Below, piece after piece: positions 1 through 11,039 of a stretch of DNA of 64,000 nt. Both the position numbers and the translations under genes were made by a program. The first letter of the stretch is position 1, and every line of letters begins with the position of its first letter. This DNA comes from Euclidia mi (lineage: Eukaryota > Arthropoda > Insecta > Lepidoptera > Erebidae), in NCBI GenBank assembly GCA_944739405.2, contig OX123200.2:4480761-4544760 (forward strand). Reading direction: 5' to 3'. The notes beneath the pieces are model-generated. The model was not told where the DNA came from. It worked only from the letters and a program-made list of their open reading frames with translations, and made no database searches.

Positions 1-2
1 AA

Positions 3-1262
3 ATGTATGCCAGAATTTTGATTGACAGAGTAGTAAATGTGACTAATGACAAGATATGGGATGTGCAAGCGGGATTTCGGAAGGGAATGGGATGTACGGA
101 TCAAGTCTTTTCCTTGCGCTGCGTCACCGAAAAATGTCTGGCAAAAAACCAGAAGGTGTATTGCGCGTTCATAGACTTGGAAAACGCTTATGATAGGGTG
201 AATAGAAAGGAATTATGGAAGGTGTTATCCATGTATGGGGTAGACAACTTTATAATAAGGGCTCTGAAATCCCTGTATAGGGGTTCTAGAGCCTGTGTCC
301 GAATCAATGGTGCCTATTCGGACTGGTTTGACATCTCCCAAGGTGTCAGACAAGGGTGTGCAGCCTGCATGAATGATATGAGAGAAACTGAATGCGGGAT
401 CGATATGGTAGGAGTGCGTGTTAAGTGCCTCTTATATGCCGATGATCAAGTCATTCTTGCATCATCGGCGAATGAGTTGCAAGACATGATGGACTGCATG
501 AACAAGAGCTTTAAAGCGAAAGGTATGAAAGTTAATGCACGAAAGACGAAAGTGATGGTGTTTGAAAAAGATGAAAGTGTGACTGAGTGTAATATTACGA
601 TTGGAGGTGAAATTGTAGAGCAAGTAAAGGAATTTGTATATTAGGGTAGCGTATTTACAAGGGACGGAAGATGTGAGGGAGACATTGAAAGGAGAGTGAC
701 TGCGGGAAATCGTGTAAATGGAGCACTGTGGGCGTTTATGAACGGTCAGACGGTGCCAAAAGAGGCACAATTGGCGGTTCACAATGGAGTGCTTGTCCCC
801 ACGTTGATGTATGGAAGTGAGAGCTGGGTTTGGCAGAAAAAGCATGAAAGTAGAATTAACGCAGTTCAGATGCGATCACTGCGTAGTATGTGTGGGGTAA
901 GACTGATTGATAGAATTCCGAATGCAACTATACGAAAGAGCAGTGGACTGAAAGAAGATGTGCTGACAAGGATTGAGAAAGGAATGCTTAGGTGGTTTGG
1001 ACACGTGGAGCGAATGAGTGAAGAAAGAATGACGAATCAGATATATAAGGCAAATGTGTGTGGGCAAGTCGGTCGCGGCAGACCTCGGCGGACATTCTTC
1101 GACCAAATTGGAGACATCCTAAGAAACGGAAAGGTCCGAAGTACCCGCAACCGGCGAGCATGTATGAAAAGAGTAATGAGTGTAGAGGAAGCGCGTGAGG
1201 TTTGTAAGGATAGGAGCAAGTGGCGTTCTGTTGTCTCTGCCTACCCCGGGAAAAAGGCGTGA
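3..1262 (+). pseudogene. RTE-like LINE reverse transcriptase, 5'-truncated fragment
   Basis: This is the reverse-transcriptase and C-terminal part of a non-LTR retrotransposon, entering from the left edge of the window. Visible RT motifs are QAGFRKGMGCTDQVF, FIDLENAYDRV and LLYADDQVIL (the catalytic YADD). The C-terminus shows the RWFGHVERM and GRGRPRRTFFDQI blocks found in RTE-like elements of moths. Two lesions are seen. An in-frame TAG at 642-644 replaces what is probably a Leu codon, and the same frame reopens and runs to the stop at 1260-1262. After the GVRQGC motif (about 360) several residues seem to be missing. The stop is followed by a TATG-type short tandem repeat (1265-1285), a typical RTE 3' end. 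Related 3' fragments lie at 32464-32576, 35439-35712 and 39041-39380. Not functional. Confidence 0.85.
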
Positions 1263-1741
1263 GTATATGTATGTATGTATGTGTACTTAGATATTGTAGT
1301 TAAGTATTACACTTGAAATTTGTACACCTTAGAATTAGTTTGCGATTTTAGAATAAAATTATGTTGTTTTCCAGACTTCAAATTATTTTGAGATATGCCA
1401 AATATTATCAAAATAAGAAGTTCTAGCGTTGTAATTTAGTTGTATGACTATAGCAATAATGCACCGTACCTATTTAGTATTAGGCAGATAGCTTCATTGG
1501 TGATCAACCTATTAATCATTTTTGTAAAGAAACTCCTTTGTCTTAGTAGTGTTAGAATGTTTCTTTCATGACACAAATTAAAAGCTGGCAATATATTTTT
1601 TTAAATCTATAGAAATAAAAAAAAATGTCTACGCAACAAAAATGAGAAACAAGAAGAGACTTGCGTTGCTATTTATAATATTATACATATTAAGGGTTCA
1701 TCATCATTCTCTTACGGCCATTTTCAATATTCAAACTATAG

Positions 1742-1835
1742 ATAGATCTGTAGATTTTAGATTCGTGTTTGACATATTTTGTATGGAGCTTATGTCAAAA
1801 ACTGTCAAAAACGAATCTAAAATCTACAGATCTAT
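1742..1835. repeat. Short MITE-like inverted repeat (hairpin)
   Basis: Positions 1742-1766 and 1811-1835 are perfect 25-bp reverse complements around a 44-bp spacer. The outer parts of the spacer (TTTGACA and TGTCAAA) also nearly pair, so almost the whole 94 bp folds back. It abuts a SINE and carries no credible ORF. It may be a small MITE or a decayed palindromic insertion. Confidence 0.6.
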
Positions 1836-1862
1836 ATATAACTCGAATATTGAATTCCGTAG

Positions 1863-2223
1863 TTAGCGTTATACCAGTTTCAATCTGGGCTCCGCTTCCT
1901 AGTCTAACTGGATTTGGCTGAATATTAGCTTTTCCACAGAGCGACTGTCTGTCTGACCTCTTCAACCCGAAGGGATAGCGATATTCCATGGTTTAGACTA
2001 GTGTCAGTTTATTTAGAAGGCACTGACGCCCTGTAACGACTGTCAAAGATCTTCATGACAACCGGGACCGACAGCTTAACGTGCTCTCCGAGGCACGGGA
2101 CAAGCGATAATTAACAATTCAATACGCACATAACTCCGAAAAGTCATTGGTGCGCGCCGTGGATTCGAACCCGATACCCTCTGCATGGCAGTCTGTTGGT
2201 ATCTCCTCTAGGCTATCGCTGCC
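1863..2223 (-). repeat. tRNA-derived SINE, family A, near full length
   Basis: Read on the minus strand, this begins with a tRNA-like head (GCAGCGATAGCC, an A-box-like stretch, then the B-box GGTTCGAATCC at about 2163-2173). It continues with a body containing CCTCGGAGAGCACGTTAAG and ends with a tail ...GTATAACGCTAA. A second, better bounded copy lies at 42228-42596, and fragments lie at 21655-21785 and 41010-41097. RNA polymerase III internal promoter elements are therefore present, but this is a mobile repeat and not a tRNA gene. Confidence 0.8.
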
Positions 2224-2857
2224 TCTACATATTTGGGGTTAAAGTATGAAATTGCCGATTTGTACTAAAAATAAAAATTAATCATTTTTAATTTTTAACA
2301 TATATATTTAATCAAAATAGTTACCATTATTATCATTGCTGATATCTAATAGGAAGGTCATTTATGTCTTTGCAATAGAACTCTGAGGATCTAGACTGCA
2401 CAAACTGTGTGAAAGCATTTTGTACTGCCTCCTGGGAAGGTAATACATACTGCTTTAATATTTGTTATTACGAGTCCCGAGTTTCGCACTAATTCAGGTA
2501 GTGCGTGTTCCGAAGCAATATCGCCGCCTGTTTGCCAACGATACGTTCTAACCAACAACACTTTATTAGTTTTCTCCCCATTACATTATCATTATAATGG
2601 GCAGTAGTTCGTAAGTAGACACTTGATAAGAACTGCGAATCGTCACCTCTAAACACAAGGATAAGTTACTGTTGTTATGGGACTTGTTATAAAGTAAATA
2701 AAAAGGATAATGAAAAGTCGGGGAACATACCTACCTACATGCCAAACAGCTTCTTGCGCTCATATTAGTAAGTTTTGGCTATGCGTTGTCTGACAGTCAG
2801 TCATTAACGCAAGTTTATAAATAACTAGGTAAATACGGGGGATGATAGATCATTTTT
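2224..2857. other. No recognisable gene
   Basis: AT-rich sequence with no ORF of coding character and no repeat that recurs in the window. Confidence 0.5.
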
Positions 2858-2908
2858 AGGGTTCCGTACCTAAAAGATAAAAAACGGAACCCTATTACTA
2901 AGCCTCCG

Positions 2909-2945
<37 letters not shown>

Positions 2946-3386
2946 ACCAGGCTGTATCTCATAAACCATTATAGCTAGATAGCTGAAATTTTCACAAATT
3001 ATGTATGTCGGTTGCCGCTATAACAACAAATACTAAAAATAAAAAAAAAATAAAAAATTAAGGGGGGTCCCATACAAAAAACGTGTTTTTTTTCGTATAT
3101 TTTGCTCAAAATTACTAACTGTTACAGGTAGACGCTTTAAATTTTTACAGAATATGTAGTTGTATATTACCTTTCAAAATAAATAATTAAATTTAAAAAA
3201 AGTAAATAATAAAGGGGGGCTGCCATACAACAAACGTAATTTTTAAGCAATTTGTTCCTCGATCTTAATAAACAGGTAGAAACTTATAAAGTATTTAAGT
3301 ATACATACAACGAACGTGATTTTCTTTTATAGATGATGGTACGGAACCCTTTGTGCGCGAGTCCGACTCGCACTTGCCCAATTTTT
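2858..3386 (+). repeat. Dispersed element with GGGTTCCGTACC ends and (CTGT)n block
   Basis: The element starts at AGGGTTCCGTACC and near its 3' end carries the reverse complement GGTACGGAACCCT (3338-3350), followed by GCGCGAGTCCGACTCGCACTTGCCC. Near the 5' end is a (CTGT)n microsatellite at about 2908-2943. A second copy at 53768-54447 matches along its whole length apart from an insertion. No protein is encoded. It behaves like a non-autonomous dispersed repeat with inverted termini, and the family is common in lepidopteran sequences. Confidence 0.7.
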
Positions 3387-4433
3387 ATCCCCAGACGTCA
3401 TATAGGTAGATCTTCAATAGTATATTATAGGTACCTACTTACGGACTAACAGAAGATACCTATATCTTCAGATATTGGTTTGGTTGATGGAGGGCTGACG
3501 CGAGCCACTCTGTGAAAAGCTATTATGCTGCCAAATTGGGTTAGACCCAAAGCTAAGATTTAGGTTACTAAAAGGTTAGATTTAGGGATAGCGCCAGGAT
3601 GAGGAGACAGTCTTCTCCCCCGTAGGGCGTCTTTGTTCGGCAGTCGGAGTGGTTTTAAATGATTACACCACATACTCCGGTTCTAATTTCCCGTAGAGCC
3701 GGAGATCCGAAAGGATTTTTCACCGCGTAACAAAAAAAAAGGATGAGGGGATAGAAAATTAATTCCAACGTATTCTGAAAACAAAAAGATACTTCATAAT
3801 TAAAAAAATTGCTTTCGTAAGCGTATAATAATTGTTACACATAGAAGGTGCCTATATGTTTTGATACAGCATAACACATAACATAACTTCACGCCTTTAA
3901 TCCCGAAGGGGTAGGCAGAGGTGTATTATACACCCACACTTCGCCAGTTATGTTTCGGTCCCAATGTAATAGGGGGCGAGCCTATTGCCATCTACCGGGC
4001 ACATTATTAAGCGAGCGATATCGCCGCCAGCGATATAGTTTTGATACAGGTTTTTCATAAGCCGTAGATTCCTAAACTCTATATCTTCAATTTATATATT
4101 TTTGTCTTGGATAATTTTGTTAATAGCTAGCAGACTTACCTCTTTACCTTTAACAGTCCAAAGGTAAAGTTACAAAGTCAAGTTTGAAAGCGGTGCCCAC
4201 GAAACAATGGGCTGTTTTATATGAATTGATGAACCTATTGTATTCGACCCGCTACGAACTGAGCTCGCTCAACCGTGATATGTATTGTACATAGCTGTGA
4301 TTTAGGTATCTGTATTACACATTCAATAAGTCACATAGTATTTATGTTGATTTTGTGCCTTATAGATGCTTGTTTCGAGCATTGTAAAAGTGATCGATAA
4401 GCTGAGAAGCTCAAAGCCTGTTCTGGTCTGGCT
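3387..4433. other. Mostly unassigned; contains a shared repeat fragment at 3895-4035
   Basis: No gene is seen. Positions 3895-4035 (ACACCCACACTTCGCCAG through AATAGGGGGCGAGCCTATTGCC) recur at 34566-34690, so this part is a fragment of a dispersed repeat. Nothing is recognised in the rest. Confidence 0.5.
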
Positions 4434-4525
4434 AAGGGCCTGGTCATGAGATCGGTCTAAGCGGCGAGCGGCGCGGCAGGGGCGATGTGCAGTCGCGGTC
4501 TGAAAGTGTTTACCACCTTAATATT
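4434..4525 (+). repeat. Terminal fragment of the GGGCCYGGTCA DNA-transposon family
   Basis: The GC-rich block GGGCCTGGTCATGAG...GTCGCGGTCTGAAAGTG aligns with the right end of the element at 10951-11552 read on the minus strand (GGGCCCGGTCACGG...GTCGCGGTCTAAAAATG). It lacks the palindrome present there. It is probably the remains of another copy. Confidence 0.5.
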
Positions 4526-5890
4526 TATAGGCTTATAATTGCATGAACACATCAATGACACAAGGACGACGATATTGTACTAAGCAACCCTTGGACCAAG
4601 AATCAAATGGACTCGACATTTGCGTACACCCGTAAAGGACAGACATAGAGTACATCCTGAGTTGGTGTTACCAGATGTTGTAAATGTTTACCCTACAATT
4701 CTACGAAGTACATATTAACTTTTAAGTAACATCGTATCAAACCTGAATTGAGTTGAATTGAATTCCATCCATAAGGTGTGCGATAAGTATTTTTTAAACT
4801 TAATATTATTATGTATAACAAAATTAAAATAGCAACGTTACCCAATATATTTACTTCACTCTGACTTATGATTTTAATCTCATGTAAGAGAAAGATAAAT
4901 ATACAAATGTCATTTCGAATCTCCAAAATTGTCGTAAATTTTAACTAGACTAGTGATGTGCTTACTCAACATGAATTTCTATAAAATATCGATAATGTTT
5001 GCAATAAATCTTTAGATTTGGTTTACTCAGAATGAATATCAATTTAATGTTGATAAATCCTCAGATAAAGTAAAATATGTGAATAAATCCAGCTTATACT
5101 TAAACACTAGTAAATAAGTTAAGATAAAAAAATATGTTTAAATTACCTTTTTAAGGTGAATAAAGCAATTGATATTCATAATATCACTAATAATCACTAC
5201 CTATATGCAATGATAGGATCAATGACGAGATCATTACCACGTAATGGTTTTCGAATACAAAACCACGTTACGTATTTCAGACTTTTGGAAGTTATATGCT
5301 TATTATTTAGCAAATTATCACGATCGTCAAGTGTTTGTCTAAAATCTTCCAAACTAAATAAGGCCTTCTCAAATTGAAGGGAGGCACGAGCCCAGTATGC
5401 TCAGTTACATAATTATATTAATAGTTATATTATAGTAGTTACTACATATTTATAGTAATAAGTGAGTTAACTAATAGATTAGAAATAAAATTTAACTTCA
5501 GGGTCAATTTCCAATAAAATATTTCACACATAATGAATCACATTTATTTAAGGTAAAATAGGAAAAGTCACTGACAGTGTTGTCGCACGAGTGATTGATT
5601 TCCACGGGGTAGCCGGGATCGATCACTCGCCGAGCAATTAAAGAGAGATAATTAGGTTGACTTACGGGAAATAAATAAAAAATATCACCAGGAAAGTTTA
5701 AACTCGCGTTATAATTCCAGTTATTCGATGGCTTTAGTTATACAAAAAAAGAAATGACAATTAAGATTAACAGATGAGACAATTATCCAGGGCGTGGGCG
5801 ACGTTGGCACTTCACAGGTCTTCGGATGATGGTAGTACTCAACTGGCGGTGCTGGCCGGAGGAAAAAGGGCGAAGCCTCGTGTCCGCTGT
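4526..5890. other. No recognisable gene
   Basis: AT-rich sequence with only short ORFs of no coding character. Its right part (about 5700-5890) would be the transcribed side of the minus-strand promoter-like block described next. Confidence 0.4.
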
Positions 5891-5998
5891 ATTTATAGGG
5901 CCGGCGCGGAGGGGCGCGAGGGAACGGCCCATTGCTGTGCGTCACTCGTAGCGAGGCTCGCGGCGCAGGAGCGCGATGTGACGTCACAGTGTCATTGG
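5891..5998 (-). promoter_or_regulatory. Candidate RNA polymerase II promoter (TATA, CRE, CCAAT)
   Basis: Within a GC-rich island in AT-rich surroundings, the minus strand shows in order CCAAT (5998-5994), a palindromic CRE-like TGACGTCA (5986-5979) and CTATAAAT (5898-5891). This is the order and rough spacing of a TATA promoter, with transcription expected to start near 5860 and run leftward. A possible splice donor (GTGAAGT) lies about 50 bp downstream, around 5817. No coding exon follows inside the window, so the gene would have a non-coding first exon and continue off the left edge, or this is part of an unrecognised mobile element. Confidence 0.4.
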
Positions 5999-6174
5999 CT
6001 TAGTTAGAAAAAACTCAAATCTTTACAAAATCATATTATATGTACAGGTCAAATTAATTACGCCCTTATAGATACGCCTGGGTCTTCAATAAGTAAGAAA
6101 TAAAATAATTTAAAAGAATTAAACCAGGAGCCCGCATGGTGAGTAAGAAAGAAAATAAAATTGTGTGCGTACTT

Positions 6175-6830
6175 TTAACTGGCATCGAACTCAAAAGTGT
6201 TGTTGTTAAAAATATTATTTTTTCTGCTGCCTAGTGCGAGCATCTTTAGATGTTGGTAAAGGCTCTTGGCGATTAATCCATGTACTGACACAACTATCGG
6301 CACAATGATCGCCGAGTTCACATCCCACATATCGACAATCTCATGAGCTGGGCCCAAATATTTGAACTCCGTCTCCGTCTGCTTTTACGAGATTGCTGTC
6401 ATGCGATATGGTAATAACGTCTATCAATGCGAGTCGCTCTGCTCATTCGATCACACAATATCACGCTTATTGGTTACAATAAACCTGTCTGTAATGAAAG
6501 ACCTATACCAGAACAACAACGTACGGCTATTTTTCGAGAACTGGGTTGGGCACATATATTATCTGTATCTGTAGTACGGTAAACCAATGAGATTATATTT
6601 GAGGGCTAGTTGCTTATGGATTATCTTGGCCACTTGATTGTGTCTGTGCAAATACTGGCCATTGGCAAAACTAGAACAACCTGATACTATATGCCTGAGA
6701 GATTCTCCGGGCTGGTGACAAGCCCACCATATGTCAATCGCACCGTCCCTCAGTTATACTATCGGTGGTGGTTTGTCATGACAACTTCGTCGATAATTAT
6801 GAAGATTCGTAATTATGGACTCAATTATTA
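6175..6830 (-). pseudogene. R4/Dong-like LINE, C-terminal endonuclease region, decayed
   Basis: The minus strand encodes pieces of the C-terminus of a non-LTR element with a restriction-like endonuclease. One frame (about 6755-6572) gives a cysteine/histidine cluster WACHQPGESLRHIVSGCS, followed by YLHRHNQVAKIIHKQLALKY. A later frame (about 6360-6175) gives AHEIVDMWDVNSAIIVPIVV and GLIAKSLYQHLKMLALGSR. These are the CCHC block and the segment after the K/RPD endonuclease motif in R4/Dong-like elements, by recall. Several frameshifts and stops separate the pieces, so it is a relic. Confidence 0.65.
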
Positions 6831-6844
6831 GCGCATGCGTTCTT

Positions 6845-7080
6845 ACTTCCGAGAGGTAAATTTGGGCCGTACAAACTTCAACCCTCCCTACAATAACTCC
6901 CCCCAAATAAATTTTTGCAACTTATGGTAGCCTATGTCCGTATGTTTTCCGTCTCCATGGTGCAATATATCTCTATATTAAATTTCAACAAAATCGGTTC
7001 AGTCGTTTTAGCGTGAAAACGGAACATACATACATAGGTCCATACACACTTTCGAATTTATAATATTAAGTAGGTATTTC
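6845..7080 (+). repeat. Dispersed lepidopteran repeat fragment
   Basis: The block runs from GGCCGTACAAACTTCAACCC to TTTATAATATTAAGTAGG and includes AAATCGGTTCAGTCGTTTTA followed by an ACATACATACATAGG run. This motif order is a familiar dispersed repeat in moth and butterfly DNA. It sits between the R4/Dong relic and the P-element relic. Confidence 0.45.
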
Positions 7081-7090
7081 ACACTCAACT

Positions 7091-8660
7091 TTACTGTCCT
7101 TTAAACAAAATTAATTTTGTGTAAAAATTTCTTATCTTCTCTCCTTTATCACCCAAAGATTTTGTGGCATAATGAATACGCATATTTAAATACTTTTTAC
7201 AAACAGCTTTTATCAAAAGCGAATAATGGTTATCAAAAATGGATCGATCTGAAAAGTCATGATCTTCAGAAATTAAATTAAGACCGATGCATTTTTTTAA
7301 ACACTCATTTACAAGATAGTGCAAAGGTTCCCTGCGGTTATGAACTTTGTTCTTCCTGTAAGTTTCTTCCGCTATTTTACACAATTTTATTACTGCTTGA
7401 GATGGATAATGCAAACCACCTTTATCTTTTTTATATTGGAGAGAGTCTATAAACTTTTCCGTGCTAAGCAAAGAGTTTAAGCATTGTTCGCATTTTATTT
7501 GATTTTCTAATGCTTTTACAACAAACCCCGCAATATATATTATTACATGTTCTGCAAATTCTGTCAATCTTGTTGGGTCCGCCAGATAATCGTGGTCTTG
7601 CGATAAAATCACTTCCGATTCTAAAGTTCGTAAAAGATTCATATCATATTCGAGTAGTCGATTACGGTCAGTCGTATCATTTATTGCGATCTCTGGCTGA
7701 GTGCATATTAAAATATTTATATCACTCAAAGGCACACAATTACCGGTGGTAAGGTGTTTCAACTCTCCATGAATTAGCATGCGTTTGTAAGCAGCTTTAA
7801 ATTGTCTAGCGGTTGGGTTGTTATTAAAACCACCTTTGGCCCTAATCGCACTGAAAAATATTTCCAAGTGATCTTGACTCAGTTTATAAGTAGACAAGAA
7901 ATCTAATTTATTAGTTAGTACTAATTCCTCATACAGAGAAATAATACTTTTAATACATACCATAAAGCCCAAAAAACCGGTTTTTCTCTCTGTATTCAAA
8001 ATGAGTCTGTCCCTCAATTGTATTCCTTTGATATAATCAAACATTTCTTCTAAAAATTGTTTGATATATTGATAATTACTATTTTTTAAAGGTTTTTTAA
8101 AGCCATAACCATTCAAATTGCGCGTATTTAATATATCAAACAATGCGTTGAATTTTCTTATGAAATCTACAGTTGCTTCACTGTTATTAAATTGATGTAG
8201 ACCCATATTCTTATTTGAAAATTCAAGTGCATCTGCTACCGATTCACTGAATAATTGTGATGCCAGCTTAACTTTCATTATTTGTTTTTTGAAGTAAATA
8301 TGAGCACCTCTTAATTTATTCGCCAAATGAAAGCCCTCGTTTTCCTGTAGCTCATGTAAACATTTTAAAAAATGCCACGACACGATTTTGTTATTTACAT
8401 CCGTGAGATATTCCTTGTCACCTAAAGTGTTTCTGACTAATTTAAGCATATGTGATGGATCAGGAAATATGACAATATTTTTATCTTTGTGCTTAAATAT
8501 AGGATTAATCACATCCCCTGTAAATTGGCACCCCAATAACTTGGCCATAGAAAAGTTAGCTGGGCATCCATCAAATGTAACTGAAGCGACCTCTATGCCA
8601 CATTCACTAATTAAGTCATTACATAACGTGATTCTGTGGCTATTTTTGCAGTACTTGCAG
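7091..8660 (-). pseudogene. P-element (THAP9-like) transposase, C-terminal two-thirds, internally deleted
   Basis: An open frame of 538 codons (7091-8707), of which about the last 520 are transposase. Recognisable P-superfamily blocks in order are ECGIEVASVTFDGCPANFSM, DPSHMLKLVRNTLGD, YKLSQDHLEIFFSAIRAKGG with FNNNPTARQFKAAYKRML, and IAGFVVKALENQIKCEQCL. The QDHLE block is expected to hold the last acidic catalytic residues (D and E three apart), by analogy with Drosophila P transposase. The segment that should join the THAP domain to this block (coiled coil and start of the RNase-H fold) is missing, and the join at about 8640-8660 changes frame. The upstream exons are described in the next entry. 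The C-terminal frame is intact over 500 codons, which suggests the deletion is fairly recent or the remainder was kept. Confidence 0.85.
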
Positions 8661-9616
8661 TCGTAGGAGGATTTTCGGATTCCATACATTTGGTGCTGTC
8701 GTCGCATCTCAATGGAACCTAAAAATAATGATAAAACATGAATAAAGATAAGCTAAAATTGTGTTTAATATAAAAATAAAACCTATATTTATAACCCATG
8801 GTTTTGCAATAAAAACGTTACTCCTTTTCAATTTAGCAATGTTCAAAACGAAAATTGCTAAATTGAAAAAGAGTAATGTTTTTTAACTTTGAAAGCGGCA
8901 ATGCACGCTTCATTATAGACACAAATATAGCTTATCATGAGATGTATAGCAGTAATTAAAAAAAAGAAAATATGGTTAATAGTATTTTACCTCTTTGGTA
9001 ACAATATTTAGTGTAGGAACTGAGAATGATTCCAAAAAAGTATTGCGGGGAGTTTTCCTAAAACACTTTCGCTCAAAGTGTTTAGAGCACACCTTTGCAT
9101 ATTTATTTGGATCCCAGTTTTCTCGTCCTGTTGCACGTATCCATAATTGTCGGATCGTGCAGTCCTTTGGGAATCTATAAACAAATAGTTTCATTACTAC
9201 AAAGAATCGGAAAACAAAATTAATAATTAATCTTAGGTTCATATGAAACTAAATAACGGCAAATTACCCAAAATCTGGGTAATTTCCCAAACGCTTCTGT
9301 GGTATCCCTAAAAAACATTCAACGCTGTAAAATTAAAAAGTATCAATGACTTTTGGCTATGTCAACATTCAACGACCTATTGAATTCAATTGTATAATAC
9401 TAACATCGCGGTGATAATAAAATAGCATTTTTTGGTTTATTGATGTAATTTAGACATGTTTCCTTATATAATAATACACTATTTGTATCATTCTAGCAAT
9501 GTTTGCATGTATAAATAGATATTATAACTAAAATATCGTACTTACGAATGAAAGGTGACGTTCTCACATTTCCGCTCACTACGGCTTTTACAGCCTAAAA
9601 TATAGCAAATCACCAT
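8611..9616 (-). pseudogene. Three-exon THAP domain of the P-element, then premature stop
   Basis: Three exons can be read on the minus strand. Exon 1 is 9616-9546 (ATG; CYILGC supplies the first two zinc ligands; donor GTAAGT). Exon 2 is 9174-8991 (acceptor TTTATAG; FPKDCTIRQLW, then CSKHF supplies the C..H pair; donor GTAAAA). Exon 3 starts at 8718 (acceptor TTTTTAG). The phases agree: exon 1 ends two bases into a codon, and exon 2 completes it and ends in phase 0. Together they give a complete C2CH THAP zinc finger of about 85 residues, the DNA-binding module of P-type transposases and THAP proteins. In the phased frame exon 3 encodes a Ser/Thr-rich linker and stops at 8611-8613, after about 120 residues in total. 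The transposase block that follows is in another frame. A short THAP-only protein could still be made if transcribed. Confidence 0.7.
8815..8879. repeat. Intronic palindrome, 26-bp arms
   Basis: Positions 8815-8840 and 8854-8879 are inverted copies with two mismatches and a 13-bp loop. It lies in the inferred intron between THAP exons 2 and 3. It may be a small MITE or a hairpin belonging to the P-element. Confidence 0.6.
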
Positions 9617-9721
9617 AATAATCTGAACCAATGATATTTTCACTAAGCCCAATTACACAAGTTCACAATCAATAACAATAATTACACAATATTTCGCTGA
9701 TATTATCCAGAGCTCAACCAC

Positions 9722-9754
9722 TTGTTGGTCAAAATATTCAGTTTTGACCAACAA
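9722..9754. repeat. Perfect 13-bp inverted repeat upstream of the THAP exon
   Basis: TTGTTGGTCAAAA (9722-9734) is repeated in reverse complement at 9742-9754 with a 7-bp spacer. It is about 110 bp upstream of the inferred THAP start codon, where P elements have end-proximal inverted repeats. It may mark the promoter/terminal region of this copy, but the matching left end was not found. Confidence 0.4.
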
Positions 9755-10109
9755 AAAAAACGAAAACTCTGACAAAGACAAAAAATACTATCTTTGTCTC
9801 TTTTACTCTTATGTATTTCTGTATGGCATTATCTCGTTCTGTCACGGTATTATTATTTGCTTGTCAAATCCATAGAGATACATCATCCTAGAAGCAACCA
9901 ATCTATGATAACATGCGTACCGTAGCAACTGGTGTCAATAACGATTTATTATTCCACATTTATAATAAACGTTCATTTAATTACAAGCGTGATATTTACA
10001 CTGAAACTAAAATATTTGTAGTCTTCAAATTATGCAATTTTAAACTTGCTATTTACGATTTTGGTTTTTGTAATTAATAAGTTTATCAAATGACTTTTAC
10101 ATTGACAGA

Positions 10110-10349
10110 TTATAATGAAAGGGATGGCGAAAATACGACATCCTGAATATAAAACCTTTTTGAAAAAAATACAATATTTATATATACTCTATTTTCATAA
10201 TATAGCAACAGCAGCTCATCATCCTCCTCTTCTTCTTCAAGGATGTCAATTAGCACTTCGACCATGATTTTGACTTCGCCCGACACACGTCTAGAGGGAA
10301 CTGATGAACAATATCTACTAATTTCAAGACACTGCCGCGCGCGGCTCAC
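10110..10349 (-). pseudogene. Possible Harbinger-type transposase N-terminal scrap
   Basis: A 79-codon minus-strand frame contains VEVLIDILEEEEEDDELLLL, which resembles the acidic, leucine-rich start of HARBI1/PIF-type transposases. Nothing further downstream supports it, and a low-complexity match of this kind can arise by chance. It is followed by a GC-rich block (10335-10490) rich in CGCGCG. Confidence 0.25.
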
Positions 10350-10501
10350 GTCATTCGTCGGCCGCGCGCGTCAGTCGCGGGCCTCGGCAGCGGTGCCATA
10401 CATTTTCATAATTTGACTATTGTCGCGAGCGATCGACGACAGTCGTACTTAGACCGCGCGCGGCTGCGATCGATCGCGATGCACGGAATTCTACCTTAAG
10501 A

Positions 10502-10932
10502 CTGCCTCGTTGGTCTAGCGGTAGTGCATACGACAGCTGATCATGAGGTCTCAGGTGCGATTCGCGGGTCGGGCTTGGAAAATGTTGCTAAGGTTTTCTG
10601 TTAAGAATTTCGTAGTGACAATTTTTTAGGAATTTCTGTCAAAAATTCTTAATAATTAGCCCGAAGTTGGCGGTGTTTCACCTCCGTGCTTCAGAAAGCA
10701 CGTTAAGCAGTCCCGGCGGTCATGATCTATGACAGTCATTAGCGGGAAGTCAGTGCCCTCAAATATACCTACTGAGTACTGGTCTAACCTTAGAATGATG
10801 TTAGATGGCAGTCGCTCCGTGTAAAAACTGATATTCAGTCAAATATCAGTAGACCAGTAATAGCAAGCCCTGGGCTCCGAAGCGCAAGCTTGGGATGCAA
10901 CTAAGAAAATGCTAGGATGATGATGATGATGA
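10502..10932 (+). repeat. tRNA-derived SINE, family B, full length
   Basis: The tRNA-like head contains an A-box (TGGTCTAGCGGTAG, about 10511-10524) and a B-box (GGTGCGATTCGCG, 10554-10566). The body has GTGCTTCAGAAAGCACGTTAAG and ends in AATGCTAGGATGATGATGATGAT. It shares the GCACGTTAAG...CAGTCATTA and tail layout with family A but has a different head. It is Pol III-type and mobilised in trans, probably by an RTE LINE. Confidence 0.8.
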
Positions 10933-11039
10933 TATCGTCTAGCGAAAATCAGGGCGCGGTCAGACTGTGAGCTATAATGATAGTGGATGGTATGCTAGTC
11001 ACGTTTAAGCGCATGCTGATCACATAAGTGAGCTTTTGT

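Noticed and set aside
5156..5377. 73-codon ORF
   Set aside because: AT-rich, no family resemblance, no flanking gene structure.
6362..6574. Plus-strand ORF of 70 codons
   Set aside because: Antisense to the R4/Dong relic, whose minus-strand frames carry the recognisable motifs.
10502..10575. tRNA-like sequence
   Set aside because: Part of SINE family B with a GATGAT tail; it does not form a standard tRNA cloverleaf with acceptor pairing that I could confirm.
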